From positions 99,741 to 163,740 of the forward strand of contig MDLA01000168.1 of the NCBI GenBank assembly GCA_001730015.1: DNA of 64,000 bases. The letters are read 5' to 3'. The stretch comes from Chromatiales bacterium (ex Bugula neritina AB1) (GTDB lineage Bacteria; Pseudomonadota; Gammaproteobacteria; Granulosicoccales; Granulosicoccaceae). Below the pieces are notes generated by a model. That model was not told the DNA's origin and ran no database searches. It saw only the letters and a program-made list of their open reading frames with translations. Shown here one piece after another: positions 1 through 8,114 of the stretch (its first letter is position 1; each line of letters starts with the position of its first letter). The translations under genes were made by a program, and so were the position numbers.

Positions 1-2
1 GT

Positions 3-1454
3 TTCTATACCGGACGCTACGTTCGCAGCCACGGATCCACCTGGAACGGTTTTCCGCTGCGGATTGGCGAACCAACGCTGGGTGAGCACCTTCGCGAGCT
101 CGGCGTTAAGTGCTCACTGGTTGGCAAGACTCACATGACACCCGATCTGGAAGGCATGAAGCGTCTTGGCATTGAACCGGAAAGCACAATCGGGGCGCTG
201 GTTAGCGAATGTGGTTTTGATGTGTTTGTTCGGGATGACGGAACCAACCACACAGACTATCCCAACAGACACGCAGAGGATTATGATCAGTATCTGCGCG
301 AGCACGGCATGGACGGTAACAACCCATGGGAAGAGTGGGCCAATACGGCTATCGGAGCTGACGGAGAACTGGCATCGGGATGGATGCTTGAGAATTCGTC
401 ACTGGCAGCACGGGTTCCAAAGGAACACTCAGAAACAGCATGGCTTACCACCCGCGGAATTGAGTACATAGAATCACAGGGGGATCAACCCTGGTTATGC
501 CATTTAAGCTATATAAAACCACATTGGCCTTACCTGGCGCCTGCCCCCTATAACAATCTGTTTGGAGCTCTGGATGTACCACCAGTCAACCGTACCGAAC
601 AGGAAAAAAACACCACCCACCCGTTAATGCAAGCATGGATCAACATGCGAGTAAGCAAGAGCTTCTCCCGCGAATCTATTCGCGACATAGTCGCACCGGT
701 GTATATGGGGCTCATTAAAGAACTCGACGATCAAATGGGCAGGCTTTTTACGTTCTTAAAAGACAGCGGTCGCATGGACAATACGATGATCGTATTTTGC
801 TCCGATCATGGTGATAACCTGGGCGATCACTGGCTCGGAGAGAAAGATCTTTTCCATGATTGCTCAGCTAAAGTTCCACTACTGGTATACGATCCGAGAG
901 CCAGTGCAAACAGTACCCGGGGCACCGCTATTGACCAGCTGGTAGAAGGTATCGACCTGACCCCGACTTTCATCGAGTATTTTGGCGGTCAAAGCAAACC
1001 ACATATTATAGAGGGGCGATCACTGGAACCATTGCTGCAGGGGCAATCTCCCGATTGGAGAAATTACTGCGTTTCAGAATACGACTATTCAACCAGAGAT
1101 GCCCGTCGCGCAGTCGATGTTGATCAGAATGACGCCCGGCTGGCAATGATTTTTGACGGTCGCTGGAAATATATTCATGTAGAAACCATGCGCCCCATGC
1201 TGTTTGATCTCGACACAGATCCGGAAGAAGTGATCGACCTGGGCGCAGACCCGGCTTATGCAGAACAGCTGGCGCGGCTGTCCGAGCTGCATTATAAATG
1301 GAGTCGCCAGCACCACTCGCGGATTACGCGCAGCGCAGAGACTATTGAAGCGATGACAACCGCGAAGGAACCACCCGGGATATTGATCGGTTATGCAAAC
1401 AAGGAAGAGCTTGAAAAATCCGGCCGAGAGCTGCCGCCGCATGCTAGCAGGTAA
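3..1454 (+). CDS. Sulfatase family hydrolase, 5' end cut by the window edge
   Basis: The reading frame is open from base 3, so the gene begins outside the window; the first internal ATG at 135 is not the true start. The visible part is the C-terminal ~480 residues of an alkaline-phosphatase-superfamily sulfatase. It has an N-terminal GRYxRSHG stretch, a VGKTHM motif and the metal-binding SDHGDNLGDH motif near residue 265, followed by KDLFHD. The formylglycine motif (CxPSR) that would prove sulfatase chemistry lies upstream and cannot be checked. Sulfatases cleave sulfate esters; related phosphonate or phosphate monoester hydrolases share this fold, so the substrate is open. It ends 15 bp from the convergent GntR gene and neighbours a sulfonate-monooxygenase-like gene, which suggests organosulfur use. 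Confidence 0.85.
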   Translation, partial: FYTGRYVRSHGSTWNGFPLRIGEPTLGEHLRELGVKCSLVGKTHMTPDLEGMKRLGIEPESTIGALVSECGFDVFVRDDGTNHTDYPNRHAEDYDQYLREHGMDGNNPWEEWANTAIGADGELASGWMLENSSLAARVPKEHSETAWLTTRGIEYIESQGDQPWLCHLSYIKPHWPYLAPAPYNNLFGALDVPPVNRTEQEKNTTHPLMQAWINMRVSKSFSRESIRDIVAPVYMGLIKELDDQMGRLFTFLKDSGRMDNTMIVFCSDHGDNLGDHWLGEKDLFHDCSAKVPLLVYDPRASANSTRGTAIDQLVEGIDLTPTFIEYFGGQSKPHIIEGRSLEPLLQGQSPDWRNYCVSEYDYSTRDARRAVDVDQNDARLAMIFDGRWKYIHVETMRPMLFDLDTDPEEVIDLGADPAYAEQLARLSELHYKWSRQHHSRITRSAETIEAMTTAKEPPGILIGYANKEELEKSGRELPPHASR

Positions 1455-1468
1455 TTCTAGAATTTTAG

Positions 1469-2188
1469 CTATTTCAGCCTTTGTACATAACGGGCTTTGT
1501 GTGGATTAAACCAGGTTCTGGAAAATTCCACCGGCACCGGCTGTTGCGCCCAGCTATAGCGTTCGACGAATCCGCACAACTCTTTTTTTTTCATTCCAAA
1601 ACTATCCGGCATCCACTCTGGTAATGCAGCAATTGATACTCGATCTTCGGCTCGATGAACCCAGAAACCAAGTCTGAGCTGGTAATATCGATACAGAGAA
1701 TCTCCCAGCGTTGCGACGTCTATTTCTCCTGCTGATCGATCCAGCCAGATTTCCTCAATCGCGACAGCCATTTGATCCAGACAACGCAAGCGCCGAACCC
1801 GTGTAGCCCGCACCGAGCTGCCAAACTGCGGCAGGTCAACGGGCTTATCGAGTTCCTTTAGACTGAGTATCTGTGCCGTGGGCAAACCTCCTCCATGCGG
1901 TAATTCCAAACGAAACATGGAGTAAATGCCGCGAGCCAGGTCGCTGTCTCGAACGTAGTTGCCGGACCCTTGTACACGCTCCAGCATCCCCTGTTTTTCT
2001 AGCTCCGCCAGCGATTTTCGCAGTGTGCGCACGGTCGTGCCAAATTGATGTGCCAATTCACGCTCTGGTGGCAATCGATCACCTTCAACAAAACGACCCG
2101 CGGCAATCTCCCGGCTTATCGACTCGCTGATTTGCAGGTACAACGGAATCAAAGTTGATTCATTGCTCGGGTTGGAAGGCACAGACAC
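1469..2188 (-). CDS. GntR family transcriptional regulator, HutC/UTRA type
   Basis: The protein has 239 residues. The N-terminal winged helix-turn-helix (about residues 15-80) carries the GntR signature GDRLPPERELAHQFG and ends in the wing motif QGSGNYV. The rest matches a UTRA effector domain, with the characteristic RxRRLRCLDQMAVAIEEIW segment around 130-150. The start is GTG. Such regulators usually repress a neighbouring catabolic operon until a sugar- or acid-like ligand binds. It is transcribed away from the monooxygenase/AKR/TRAP genes across a 160-200 bp divergent promoter containing a 20-bp direct repeat, so it probably controls them. The ligand is unknown. Confidence 0.9.
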   Translation of the reverse strand: MSVPSNPSNESTLIPLYLQISESISREIAAGRFVEGDRLPPERELAHQFGTTVRTLRKSLAELEKQGMLERVQGSGNYVRDSDLARGIYSMFRLELPHGGGLPTAQILSLKELDKPVDLPQFGSSVRATRVRRLRCLDQMAVAIEEIWLDRSAGEIDVATLGDSLYRYYQLRLGFWVHRAEDRVSIAALPEWMPDSFGMKKKELCGFVERYSWAQQPVPVEFSRTWFNPHKARYVQRLK

Positions 2189-2207
2189 GAAGTAGACTCT
2201 AAACCAA

Positions 2208-2227
2208 TTGATACACAGTTGATGTAC
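2208..2227. promoter_or_regulatory. Candidate GntR operator, copy 1
   Basis: TTGATACACAGTTGATGTAC here matches TTGATACACCATTGATTTAC at 2320-2339 in 17 of 20 positions, same orientation, 112 bp apart. This copy is 20 bp upstream of the GntR start codon, so occupancy would block the regulator's own promoter. The TTGA at 2218 also pairs with TCAA at 2227-2230 as an inverted repeat (TTGA-N5-TCAA). Operator identity is inferred from position and repetition. Confidence 0.45.
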
Positions 2228-2319
2228 TCAATTCTAAAACAATTGTCAACTACACCTACTTCATCAGTAATATCTATATTTGAAATATTCAACAAATTTC
2301 CAACTACCGCTGATCAACA

Positions 2320-2339
2320 TTGATACACCATTGATTTAC
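2320..2339. promoter_or_regulatory. Candidate GntR operator, copy 2
   Basis: This is the second copy of the 20-bp direct repeat described at 2208. It lies 50 bp upstream of the preferred start codon of the monooxygenase gene, where a repressor would cover the promoter of the SsuD/AKR/TRAP operon. No strong -35/-10 pair is obvious beside it. Confidence 0.45.
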
Positions 2340-2388
2340 ACCAAAGCTAATGCTAAGTTGCATGGCATATTTACCACTGGACGTAGCT

Positions 2389-3543
2389 ATGTCAGTCGTA
2401 CCGATTACTTCGCCTGATCTTGATGCAGCTGAAGTTTCCTGGTTTTCAGCACTGTGCTCAGATGATTACCAGTTTCTGGGTGTACCGGATGGCTCACTGC
2501 GCTCATCCTGGGCTCACTGCTCCAGCATTGTAAAAACCGCTGAGGCCCAGGGCTTTAAGAACATTCTTTGTCCGTCTTCTTATCAGGTCGGGCAGGACAC
2601 CCTGAGCTTTGTAGCGGGTTGTGCACCCATAACCACCGACATCAATCTGCTGGCCGCTGTTCGCTGTGGCGAAATGCAACCAATAATGCTGGCTCGTACA
2701 ATAGCTACCCTCGATCACATGCTTGAAGGCCGCCTGACGATCAATATTATTTCTTCCGATTTCCCCGGTGAGAAAGCTGAAAGCAATTTTCGCTACCAGC
2801 GCTCACGAGAGGTTGTGGAAATCCTGAAACAGGCATGGACACAGGATGAAATTAATTATCAAGGTGAAGTCTACCAGTTCAGTGGCGTATCAAGCGATCC
2901 AGCCAAACCTTATCAGACAGGCGGCCCGCTACTGTATTTCGGCGGTTACTCACCGCCGGCACTGGAACTCTGCGGCCAGCATTGCGATGTCTACCTGATG
3001 TGGCCTGAGAAGATGGAAGAACTTGCAGGTCGCATGAAAGCCGTTAATAGTGTAGCGGAGCGTTATAATCGAACTCTTAATTACGGGTTACGGGTACATA
3101 TGATCGTACGTGACACAGAAGCCGAAGCCCGGGAGTACGCCGAGTATATTGTATCCAGGCTTGACGACGAACAAGGACGTGAAATCAGGGAGCGGGCACT
3201 CGATTCGACATCTCTCGGTGTCAGTCATCAGGCAAAAAATCGTGAGCTGGCAGCAGATGATGGTTTTATCGAGCCACTTTTATGGACAGGAGTCGGGCGG
3301 GCACGCTCAGGCTGTGGCGCCGCACTGGTCGGTACACCGGAGCAGATCATCGAGAGAATTAACGCTTATCAGGAAATGGGAATCAGGTCATTTATTTTTT
3401 CAGGCTATCCGCACATTGATGAAGCAGAGCATTTCGGCTCAAAGGTATTACCCCACTTGAACACCTGTTCGTTACCAAATGTCTATGGTCGCGTGCCGCA
3501 AAGCGCCCCCTCCACCCCACTTGCAATCGGTGAGCGTCGATAA
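2389..3543 (+). CDS. SsuD-like flavin-dependent (LLM-class) monooxygenase, putative sulfonate desulfonase
   Basis: This is a luciferase-like monooxygenase of about 384 residues that follows E. coli SsuD closely through the whole length: ATLDHMLEGRLTINI, PLLYFGGYSPPA, YLMWPEK, RVHMIVRDTEAEA, TGVGRARSGCGAALVGTP and SGYPHIDEA. SsuD-type enzymes use FMNH2 and O2 to cleave a C-S bond, giving an aldehyde and sulfite. The frame is open further upstream (ATG at 2350 and 2362); ATG 2389 is preferred because the SsuD alignment begins just after it, but none has a clear ribosome site. No flavin reductase is in the window. The stop codon overlaps the start of the AKR gene, and this coupling suggests the reductase handles the aldehyde product, as SmoC/SmoB do for sulfoquinovose. 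Confidence 0.88.
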   Translation: MSVVPITSPDLDAAEVSWFSALCSDDYQFLGVPDGSLRSSWAHCSSIVKTAEAQGFKNILCPSSYQVGQDTLSFVAGCAPITTDINLLAAVRCGEMQPIMLARTIATLDHMLEGRLTINIISSDFPGEKAESNFRYQRSREVVEILKQAWTQDEINYQGEVYQFSGVSSDPAKPYQTGGPLLYFGGYSPPALELCGQHCDVYLMWPEKMEELAGRMKAVNSVAERYNRTLNYGLRVHMIVRDTEAEAREYAEYIVSRLDDEQGREIRERALDSTSLGVSHQAKNRELAADDGFIEPLLWTGVGRARSGCGAALVGTPEQIIERINAYQEMGIRSFIFSGYPHIDEAEHFGSKVLPHLNTCSLPNVYGRVPQSAPSTPLAIGERR

Positions 3544-4433
3544 TGAAACGGTTAGAACTTTCACCAGATCTTGAGTGCAGCCAGCTAGTCTATGGTATGT
3601 GGCGAATTGGCGATGATACCAATACCTCATCAGCACACGTTGAAGCAAAAATACAGACTTGTCTCGATCAGGGCATCAGCACTTTCGATCAGGCGGATAT
3701 CTATGGCGGTTATACTGCTGAAACGATTCTAGGCACAGCACTGGCAAAAAACCCGTCACTGCGCCAGCGCATGGAGATAGTGACTAAATGCGATATCGTT
3801 GCACCCACGGGTCGATATAGCGATAAAAGAATAAAATACTACGATACCTCTGCCGCTCATATAGAAGCTTCTGTTAACCAGTCTCTGACTGACATGAACA
3901 TCGAGCACATCGACCTGCTTCTGATTCACCGGCCAGACCCGCTAATGGATCACATCGAAACAGGAGCAGCACTGGATACTGCGGTCAAATCAGGAAAAGT
4001 CCGGGCTGTTGGCGTATCCAACTTCCGTCCGTGGGACTGGAAATTACTGCAGTCAGCGATGACCACAAAACTGGTTACCAACCAGATCGAGATTTCACTG
4101 ACCGAAATCAGCCCTTTCACCAATGGTGATCTGGCGTTTCATCAACAGCACAATCAACCACTAATGGCCTGGTCACCACTCGGCGGCGGTGAACTGATGA
4201 CTTCAGCCAACGAGCTGACTACCCGGCTTGACGGAATAGCCAGATCATCAGGCACCGATCGCGCGGCAGTTGCTGTGGCCTTTCTGTTACATCATCCGGC
4301 AACGATACTTCCGGTACTTGGCACAAACAATCTCGATCGCATTAGCAAAATAAGCAATGCTCTGCAGGTTGAACTCGACAGAGAAAGCTGGTTTGAACTC
4401 TACGAGGCGGCACTAGGCCACGAAGTACCGTAG
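3543..4433 (+). CDS. Aldo/keto reductase, YdhF-like
   Basis: The protein has 296 residues with the full AKR tetrad: Asp49 and Tyr54 in DQADIYGGY, Lys82 in VTKCD, and a His in LLIHRPDP near residue 129. The length, GVSNF motif and C-terminal ALGHEVP resemble E. coli YdhF and relatives. It would reduce an aldehyde or keto sugar with NADPH. The start overlaps the monooxygenase stop (TAATG), so the two are translationally coupled, and the TRAP genes follow 90 bp later. A job reducing the aldehyde left by C-S cleavage is inferred from this coupling and from the SmoB precedent; other carbonyl substrates are possible. Confidence 0.88.
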   Translation: MKRLELSPDLECSQLVYGMWRIGDDTNTSSAHVEAKIQTCLDQGISTFDQADIYGGYTAETILGTALAKNPSLRQRMEIVTKCDIVAPTGRYSDKRIKYYDTSAAHIEASVNQSLTDMNIEHIDLLLIHRPDPLMDHIETGAALDTAVKSGKVRAVGVSNFRPWDWKLLQSAMTTKLVTNQIEISLTEISPFTNGDLAFHQQHNQPLMAWSPLGGGELMTSANELTTRLDGIARSSGTDRAAVAVAFLLHHPATILPVLGTNNLDRISKISNALQVELDRESWFELYEAALGHEVP

Positions 4434-4523
4434 CATGGCGTTGACGCAGGACCACAGTAACCTCTATCCACGCTACTCACTGGTATAGCACGTAAATATG
4501 TTACTAAACCTGAGGAACAGCCT

Positions 4524-5120
4524 ATGAGACTATTACAAGTCGTGTTACAAGGGCTACGGGCTATCAATGACAAACTGCTGGCCATGGGACGGGTCGTTGG
4601 CGTTTTCGCAATTTGCATGATGGTGGCGGTTATCCTGGTACAGGTGTTTTGTCGCTATGTTCTCGGTAACGCTCTGCCCTGGCCGGATGAAGCAGCTCGC
4701 TTTTGCATGCTGTGGATGACCGGACTCATGGCACCCACCGCACTCAGAAACGGAAGTTTTGTTGCCATCGATACAATCGAGGTGCTGCTACCAACCGTCG
4801 CCGTACGGTTACTGCAGATTGTATTGCTATTTGTATCTCTTGCCGTGCTGATTGTCGCAGTGCAGATTGGCTGGAAAGAGGTCACCGGTCTGGGCGGACG
4901 ATTTACGACGGCATCACTCTATATACCTGATTCACTATCTTTTGACAGCTGGTACCGGATACCGCGCAGCTGGATGATGACCTCACTGCTGGTTGGAATC
5001 GTGTTATTGATTCTGGTGAATGTAGAATTAATTCTTTCACGCATCGTCGCCTTGTTTAGCAATGAGGTAAACGACAATGAGCCCCCTGCTTCTCAAGCAA
5101 TCGCAAGAGGGGCGGAATGA
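4524..5120 (+). CDS. TRAP transporter small membrane subunit (DctQ family)
   Basis: The protein has 198 residues and four hydrophobic segments (about 30-55, 65-80, 90-115 and 150-175). The DctQ signature is visible as the WPDEAARFCMLWMTGL stretch, followed by LRNGSFVAID. It pairs with DctM in the inner membrane to form a sodium-driven secondary importer fed by a periplasmic binding protein. GAGGAA lies about six bases before the ATG as a good ribosome site. The stop overlaps the next start as ATGA. Confidence 0.92.
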   Translation: MRLLQVVLQGLRAINDKLLAMGRVVGVFAICMMVAVILVQVFCRYVLGNALPWPDEAARFCMLWMTGLMAPTALRNGSFVAIDTIEVLLPTVAVRLLQIVLLFVSLAVLIVAVQIGWKEVTGLGGRFTTASLYIPDSLSFDSWYRIPRSWMMTSLLVGIVLLILVNVELILSRIVALFSNEVNDNEPPASQAIARGAE

Positions 5121-6409
5121 TGCTGATCTGGTTCCTACCCCTCTTTCTGTTGCTTTTAATGATAGGACTGCCGGTTTTTTTCGGCTTGCTCGCAGCTCCC
5201 GGTGCATTGCTGTTTTTAAATGGTCAGGAACGTGATATCACTCTGCTTTATCGCAATTTATATAATGGTATGGACAGCTTCCCGCTAATGGCCATACCGT
5301 TTTTCATGCTCGCGGGGGAATTGATGAATCGCGGCGGCATCACGGCCAGACTCGTCGAGTTCTCTCAGGCTTTGATGGGTCATTTGCGTGGCGGGCTTGC
5401 GCACGTAAATGTGCTGTCTTCAATGTTGTTTGCCGGTCTTTCCGGCTCTGCGGTTGCCGATACATCCGCATTGGGTTCCATGCTGGTACCTGCCATGGAA
5501 AAGCAGGGCTATACCCGACGCTTTGCCGCAGCGATCACAGCAGCCAGTTCGGTTATAGGCCCGATTATCCCGCCCTCCGGCATTATGATCATTTACGCCT
5601 ATGTGATGGGAGAAAGCGTCGCGGCACTTTTTCTAGCCGGTATCGTACCGGGGGTGCTGATCGGTGCCGGGTTAATGCTGATGGTAAAATATATGGCCGA
5701 CCGCTACGACTTCCCTGTCGCCAGCGAACGCTACACCTGGCGACAGCGCGGTCATGCCGGTCTTAAAGCATTTTTTCCACTACTGACGCCGGTAATTATT
5801 CTTGGTGGAATTCTGGGGGGCGTTTTCACCCCGACTGAAGCAGCTGCCGTCGCCGTTGCCTATGCCCTGTTCATCGGTTTATTTGTAATTCGTACACTCA
5901 CCTTTCGAGACCTTCCCGATGTATTAACGCGCGCCGGACTGACTTCGTCAGTTGTACTGCTTCTGGTGGGCGCTGCCATGTCGTTTAAAACGGTTGTGAG
6001 CCTAAGCCATGCTCCGGAGCAACTTGCAGCATTTATTTTAACTTTGACTGAAAACCCGCTGCTGCTGCTGTTTCTAATCAACTTGTTGCTGTTTGTAGTC
6101 GGTATGTTTCTCGACGCCGGTCCGGCCATTATTATTCTTGGCCCGATTCTCGGCCCTGTGTTTATCAGTCTGGGCGTAGAGCCAATTCACTTTGCGATTA
6201 TTATGTGTGTCAATCTTACAGTCGGACTTGCCACACCACCGATGGGACTGGTGCTTTTTGTTGCCGCCTCAGTGTCGAGAGAGCGGGTAACAACCATTGC
6301 CCGGGCCATTTTGCCATTTCTGGCTGTAGAAGTTTTAGTGATCCTGCTGATTACCTTTGTACCGGCACTATCGCTCACCGTCCCGCGCCTTACCGGGTTT
6401 TTAAAGTAA
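5117..6409 (+). CDS. TRAP transporter large permease subunit (DctM family)
   Basis: The protein has 430 residues, highly hydrophobic with about 12 membrane segments, a normal DctM length. Family motifs include MDSFPLMAIPFFMLAGELMN, a GLSGSAVADTSALGSMLVPAM stretch near residue 110, and GPIIPPSGIMIIYAY near 155. It is the ion-coupled transport channel. The start ATG at 5117 overlaps the DctQ stop; AGAGGGG precedes it. The gene order Q-M-P is compact, so the three subunits form one operon with the upstream enzymes. Confidence 0.95.
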   Translation: MMLIWFLPLFLLLLMIGLPVFFGLLAAPGALLFLNGQERDITLLYRNLYNGMDSFPLMAIPFFMLAGELMNRGGITARLVEFSQALMGHLRGGLAHVNVLSSMLFAGLSGSAVADTSALGSMLVPAMEKQGYTRRFAAAITAASSVIGPIIPPSGIMIIYAYVMGESVAALFLAGIVPGVLIGAGLMLMVKYMADRYDFPVASERYTWRQRGHAGLKAFFPLLTPVIILGGILGGVFTPTEAAAVAVAYALFIGLFVIRTLTFRDLPDVLTRAGLTSSVVLLLVGAAMSFKTVVSLSHAPEQLAAFILTLTENPLLLLFLINLLLFVVGMFLDAGPAIIILGPILGPVFISLGVEPIHFAIIMCVNLTVGLATPPMGLVLFVAASVSRERVTTIARAILPFLAVEVLVILLITFVPALSLTVPRLTGFLK

Positions 6410-6450
6410 GGTTACCAACAGATATTATCTAACAGAGAGGCTTTTCTATA

Positions 6451-7512
6451 ATGATCAAAAAACTGGCTGCCACGGTGGCTTTCGCCGCGTCGCTTGGGTT
6501 CGTTGCAATAGGCTCTGCCTTTGCCGCTGACATCACATTACGCGCCACTGCTAACTCCAATGAAAACGACGAAGACTATGACGGATTAGTGGTATTTAAA
6601 AACTACGTCGAAAGTGCTTCAAACGGTGCTATTGAGGTGGAACTTTTTATTGGCACGCAGCTCTGCTCCAACGGCGCTGAGTGCTTACAGGGCGTTGCTG
6701 ACGGTAGTATCGATATTTACATTTCTACATCAGGTGGCGCAGCCGGCCTGTTTCCGTACGTGCAGGTGCTCGACCTTCCCTACCTGATGGCAGATGACCG
6801 GGTCGCAGAACACGTATTGTCTGGTGACTTCACTCGAACTGTGCGAAAAATGGCATTGGAAGACTCCGGCGATGCAATTCGTCTTATGACCATTGGCAAC
6901 ACCGGTGGCTGGAGAAACTTTGCAAATACCAAACGTCGCGTTGCAGAACCTGGTGATATGGATGGCCTTAAAATACGCACAGTCGTTGCAGACCTACCGC
7001 AGGAGCTGGTAAAAGCACTTGGCGCTGCGCCTACTCCAATTCCATGGCCGGAACTTTTCACTTCTTTTCAAACTGGTGTAGTTGAAGGTTCGAAAAATGG
7101 CATCACTGACATCATGGGCATGAAATTTCCAGACGCCGGGTTGAAATACCTGACGCTCGACGGTCATGCCTATATGGGCGCTTTGTGGTGGATGTCCAAC
7201 GGTTCATTCAAGGAACTCTCCGACGATCAACGCCGTGTAGTCGTAGATGGATTCTATGCCCTCCAGCAGGCAACTTTCGCATCACCGAAGCGTAAATCAA
7301 TTCAGGCTTATAAAGACTTTGTTGAAGGCGGTGGCGATCTGTATGTACCAACGCCTGCGCAAAAAGCAGCATTCAAAGAAGCAGCATCGCCGGTTTACGA
7401 TTGGTTTAAAAAGAACGTTAATCGTGGTGAGCAGGTTTTTGACGCATTAACTTCTGCAGTTACAGCAGCAGAATCTGATATTAACGCGGCACGCGATTCC
7501 GATATTAAATAG
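6451..7512 (+). CDS. TRAP transporter substrate-binding protein (DctP family)
   Basis: This 353-residue periplasmic protein has a Sec signal peptide (KK, then a hydrophobic stretch ending FVAIGSAFAAD, cleavage near residue 25). The DctP/TAXI-type fold shows in ITLRATANSNENDED, NTGGWRNFANTKR, and the conserved MDGLKIRT near 170 followed by PIPWPELFTSFQTGVVEG. The latter two hold the Arg and substrate-contact region of DctP proteins, usually a carboxylate or other anion clamp. An AGAGAGG ribosome site precedes the ATG. The ligand cannot be read from sequence; the operon context suggests an acidic sugar or sulfonate. Confidence 0.93.
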   Translation: MIKKLAATVAFAASLGFVAIGSAFAADITLRATANSNENDEDYDGLVVFKNYVESASNGAIEVELFIGTQLCSNGAECLQGVADGSIDIYISTSGGAAGLFPYVQVLDLPYLMADDRVAEHVLSGDFTRTVRKMALEDSGDAIRLMTIGNTGGWRNFANTKRRVAEPGDMDGLKIRTVVADLPQELVKALGAAPTPIPWPELFTSFQTGVVEGSKNGITDIMGMKFPDAGLKYLTLDGHAYMGALWWMSNGSFKELSDDQRRVVVDGFYALQQATFASPKRKSIQAYKDFVEGGGDLYVPTPAQKAAFKEAASPVYDWFKKNVNRGEQVFDALTSAVTAAESDINAARDSDIK

Positions 7513-7535
7513 AGCAGCATTTAAGAGCGTATGGC

Positions 7536-7577
7536 GATGATCTCGGGGGCTTGTCCCTGCAGGCTCCCGGCATCGTC
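7536..7577 (+). terminator. Imperfect hairpin after the TRAP operon
   Basis: GATGATCTCGGGGGCT at 7536-7551 pairs imperfectly with GGCTCCCGGCATCGTC at 7562-7577 around a ten-base loop. It lies 24 bp after the dctP stop and before the Sel1 gene. There is no good T-tract, so it could be a processing or attenuating structure rather than an intrinsic terminator. Confidence 0.4.
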
Positions 7578-7620
7578 ATTCAATATGCCCTAGATACTTT
7601 TCCACCGGGATACTGCAATA

Positions 7621-8091
7621 ATGCGAAGGTATTTGCTCCTCGCACTACTACTGTCACATCCAGCAATAGCGGACCTTGAAATCGCTCGTGATCTGATGGA
7701 TGCAGGGAGCTACGAAGCTGCATACAGAGAGCTGTGGCCAGCGGCGAGATCGGGAAATGCGGAAGCAGAAGAACTGATCGGGGTAATGTATGCAATGGGA
7801 TTAGGCGTGAAACAGGATGATCGCCGCGCTTTTGAGTGGTACCTGCGCTCAGCAATGAAGGGACACCCCGGAGCTCAATCAGGTGTGGGCTGGTATTATG
7901 AAGTTGGCAGAGGGCTGCCATCGGTGGATCTGGTGCGTGCCTATATGTGGTACACATTATCTGCAATCGGCGGTGACCCGGATGCTGCAATCAGCCTGGA
8001 AGAAGTAATTAAAAAAATGAACCGCGAGCAGATAAATGCAGCTCACGTTTTAATCGCCGACTACAAAGCCTGGCTTTACCCGTTCCGCTAA
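7621..8091 (+). CDS. Sel1-repeat (TPR-like) secreted protein
   Basis: The protein has 156 residues. A short signal peptide (MRRYLLLALLLSHPAIA, cleavage near 17-18) suggests export to the periplasm. Two Sel1-like repeats follow, recognisable from AEELIGVMYAMGLGVKQD / AFEWYLRSAMKG and AQSGVGWYYEVGRGLP / AYMWYTLSAIGG. Such repeats form alpha-alpha superhelices that bind other proteins; no enzymatic residues are visible. It sits between the TRAP operon and the di-haem peroxidase gene, 23 bp before the latter, so the two may be co-transcribed. The specific role is unknown. Confidence 0.85.
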   Translation: MRRYLLLALLLSHPAIADLEIARDLMDAGSYEAAYRELWPAARSGNAEAEELIGVMYAMGLGVKQDDRRAFEWYLRSAMKGHPGAQSGVGWYYEVGRGLPSVDLVRAYMWYTLSAIGGDPDAAISLEEVIKKMNREQINAAHVLIADYKAWLYPFR

Positions 8092-8114
8092 GCAGCATTT
8101 TTTTCGTTCGACCC

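Noticed and set aside
2300-2312. JUMPstart/ops-like AGCGGTAG on the minus strand
   Set aside because: One base off the GGCGGTAG core, wrong place for the polysaccharide operons, and no second element.
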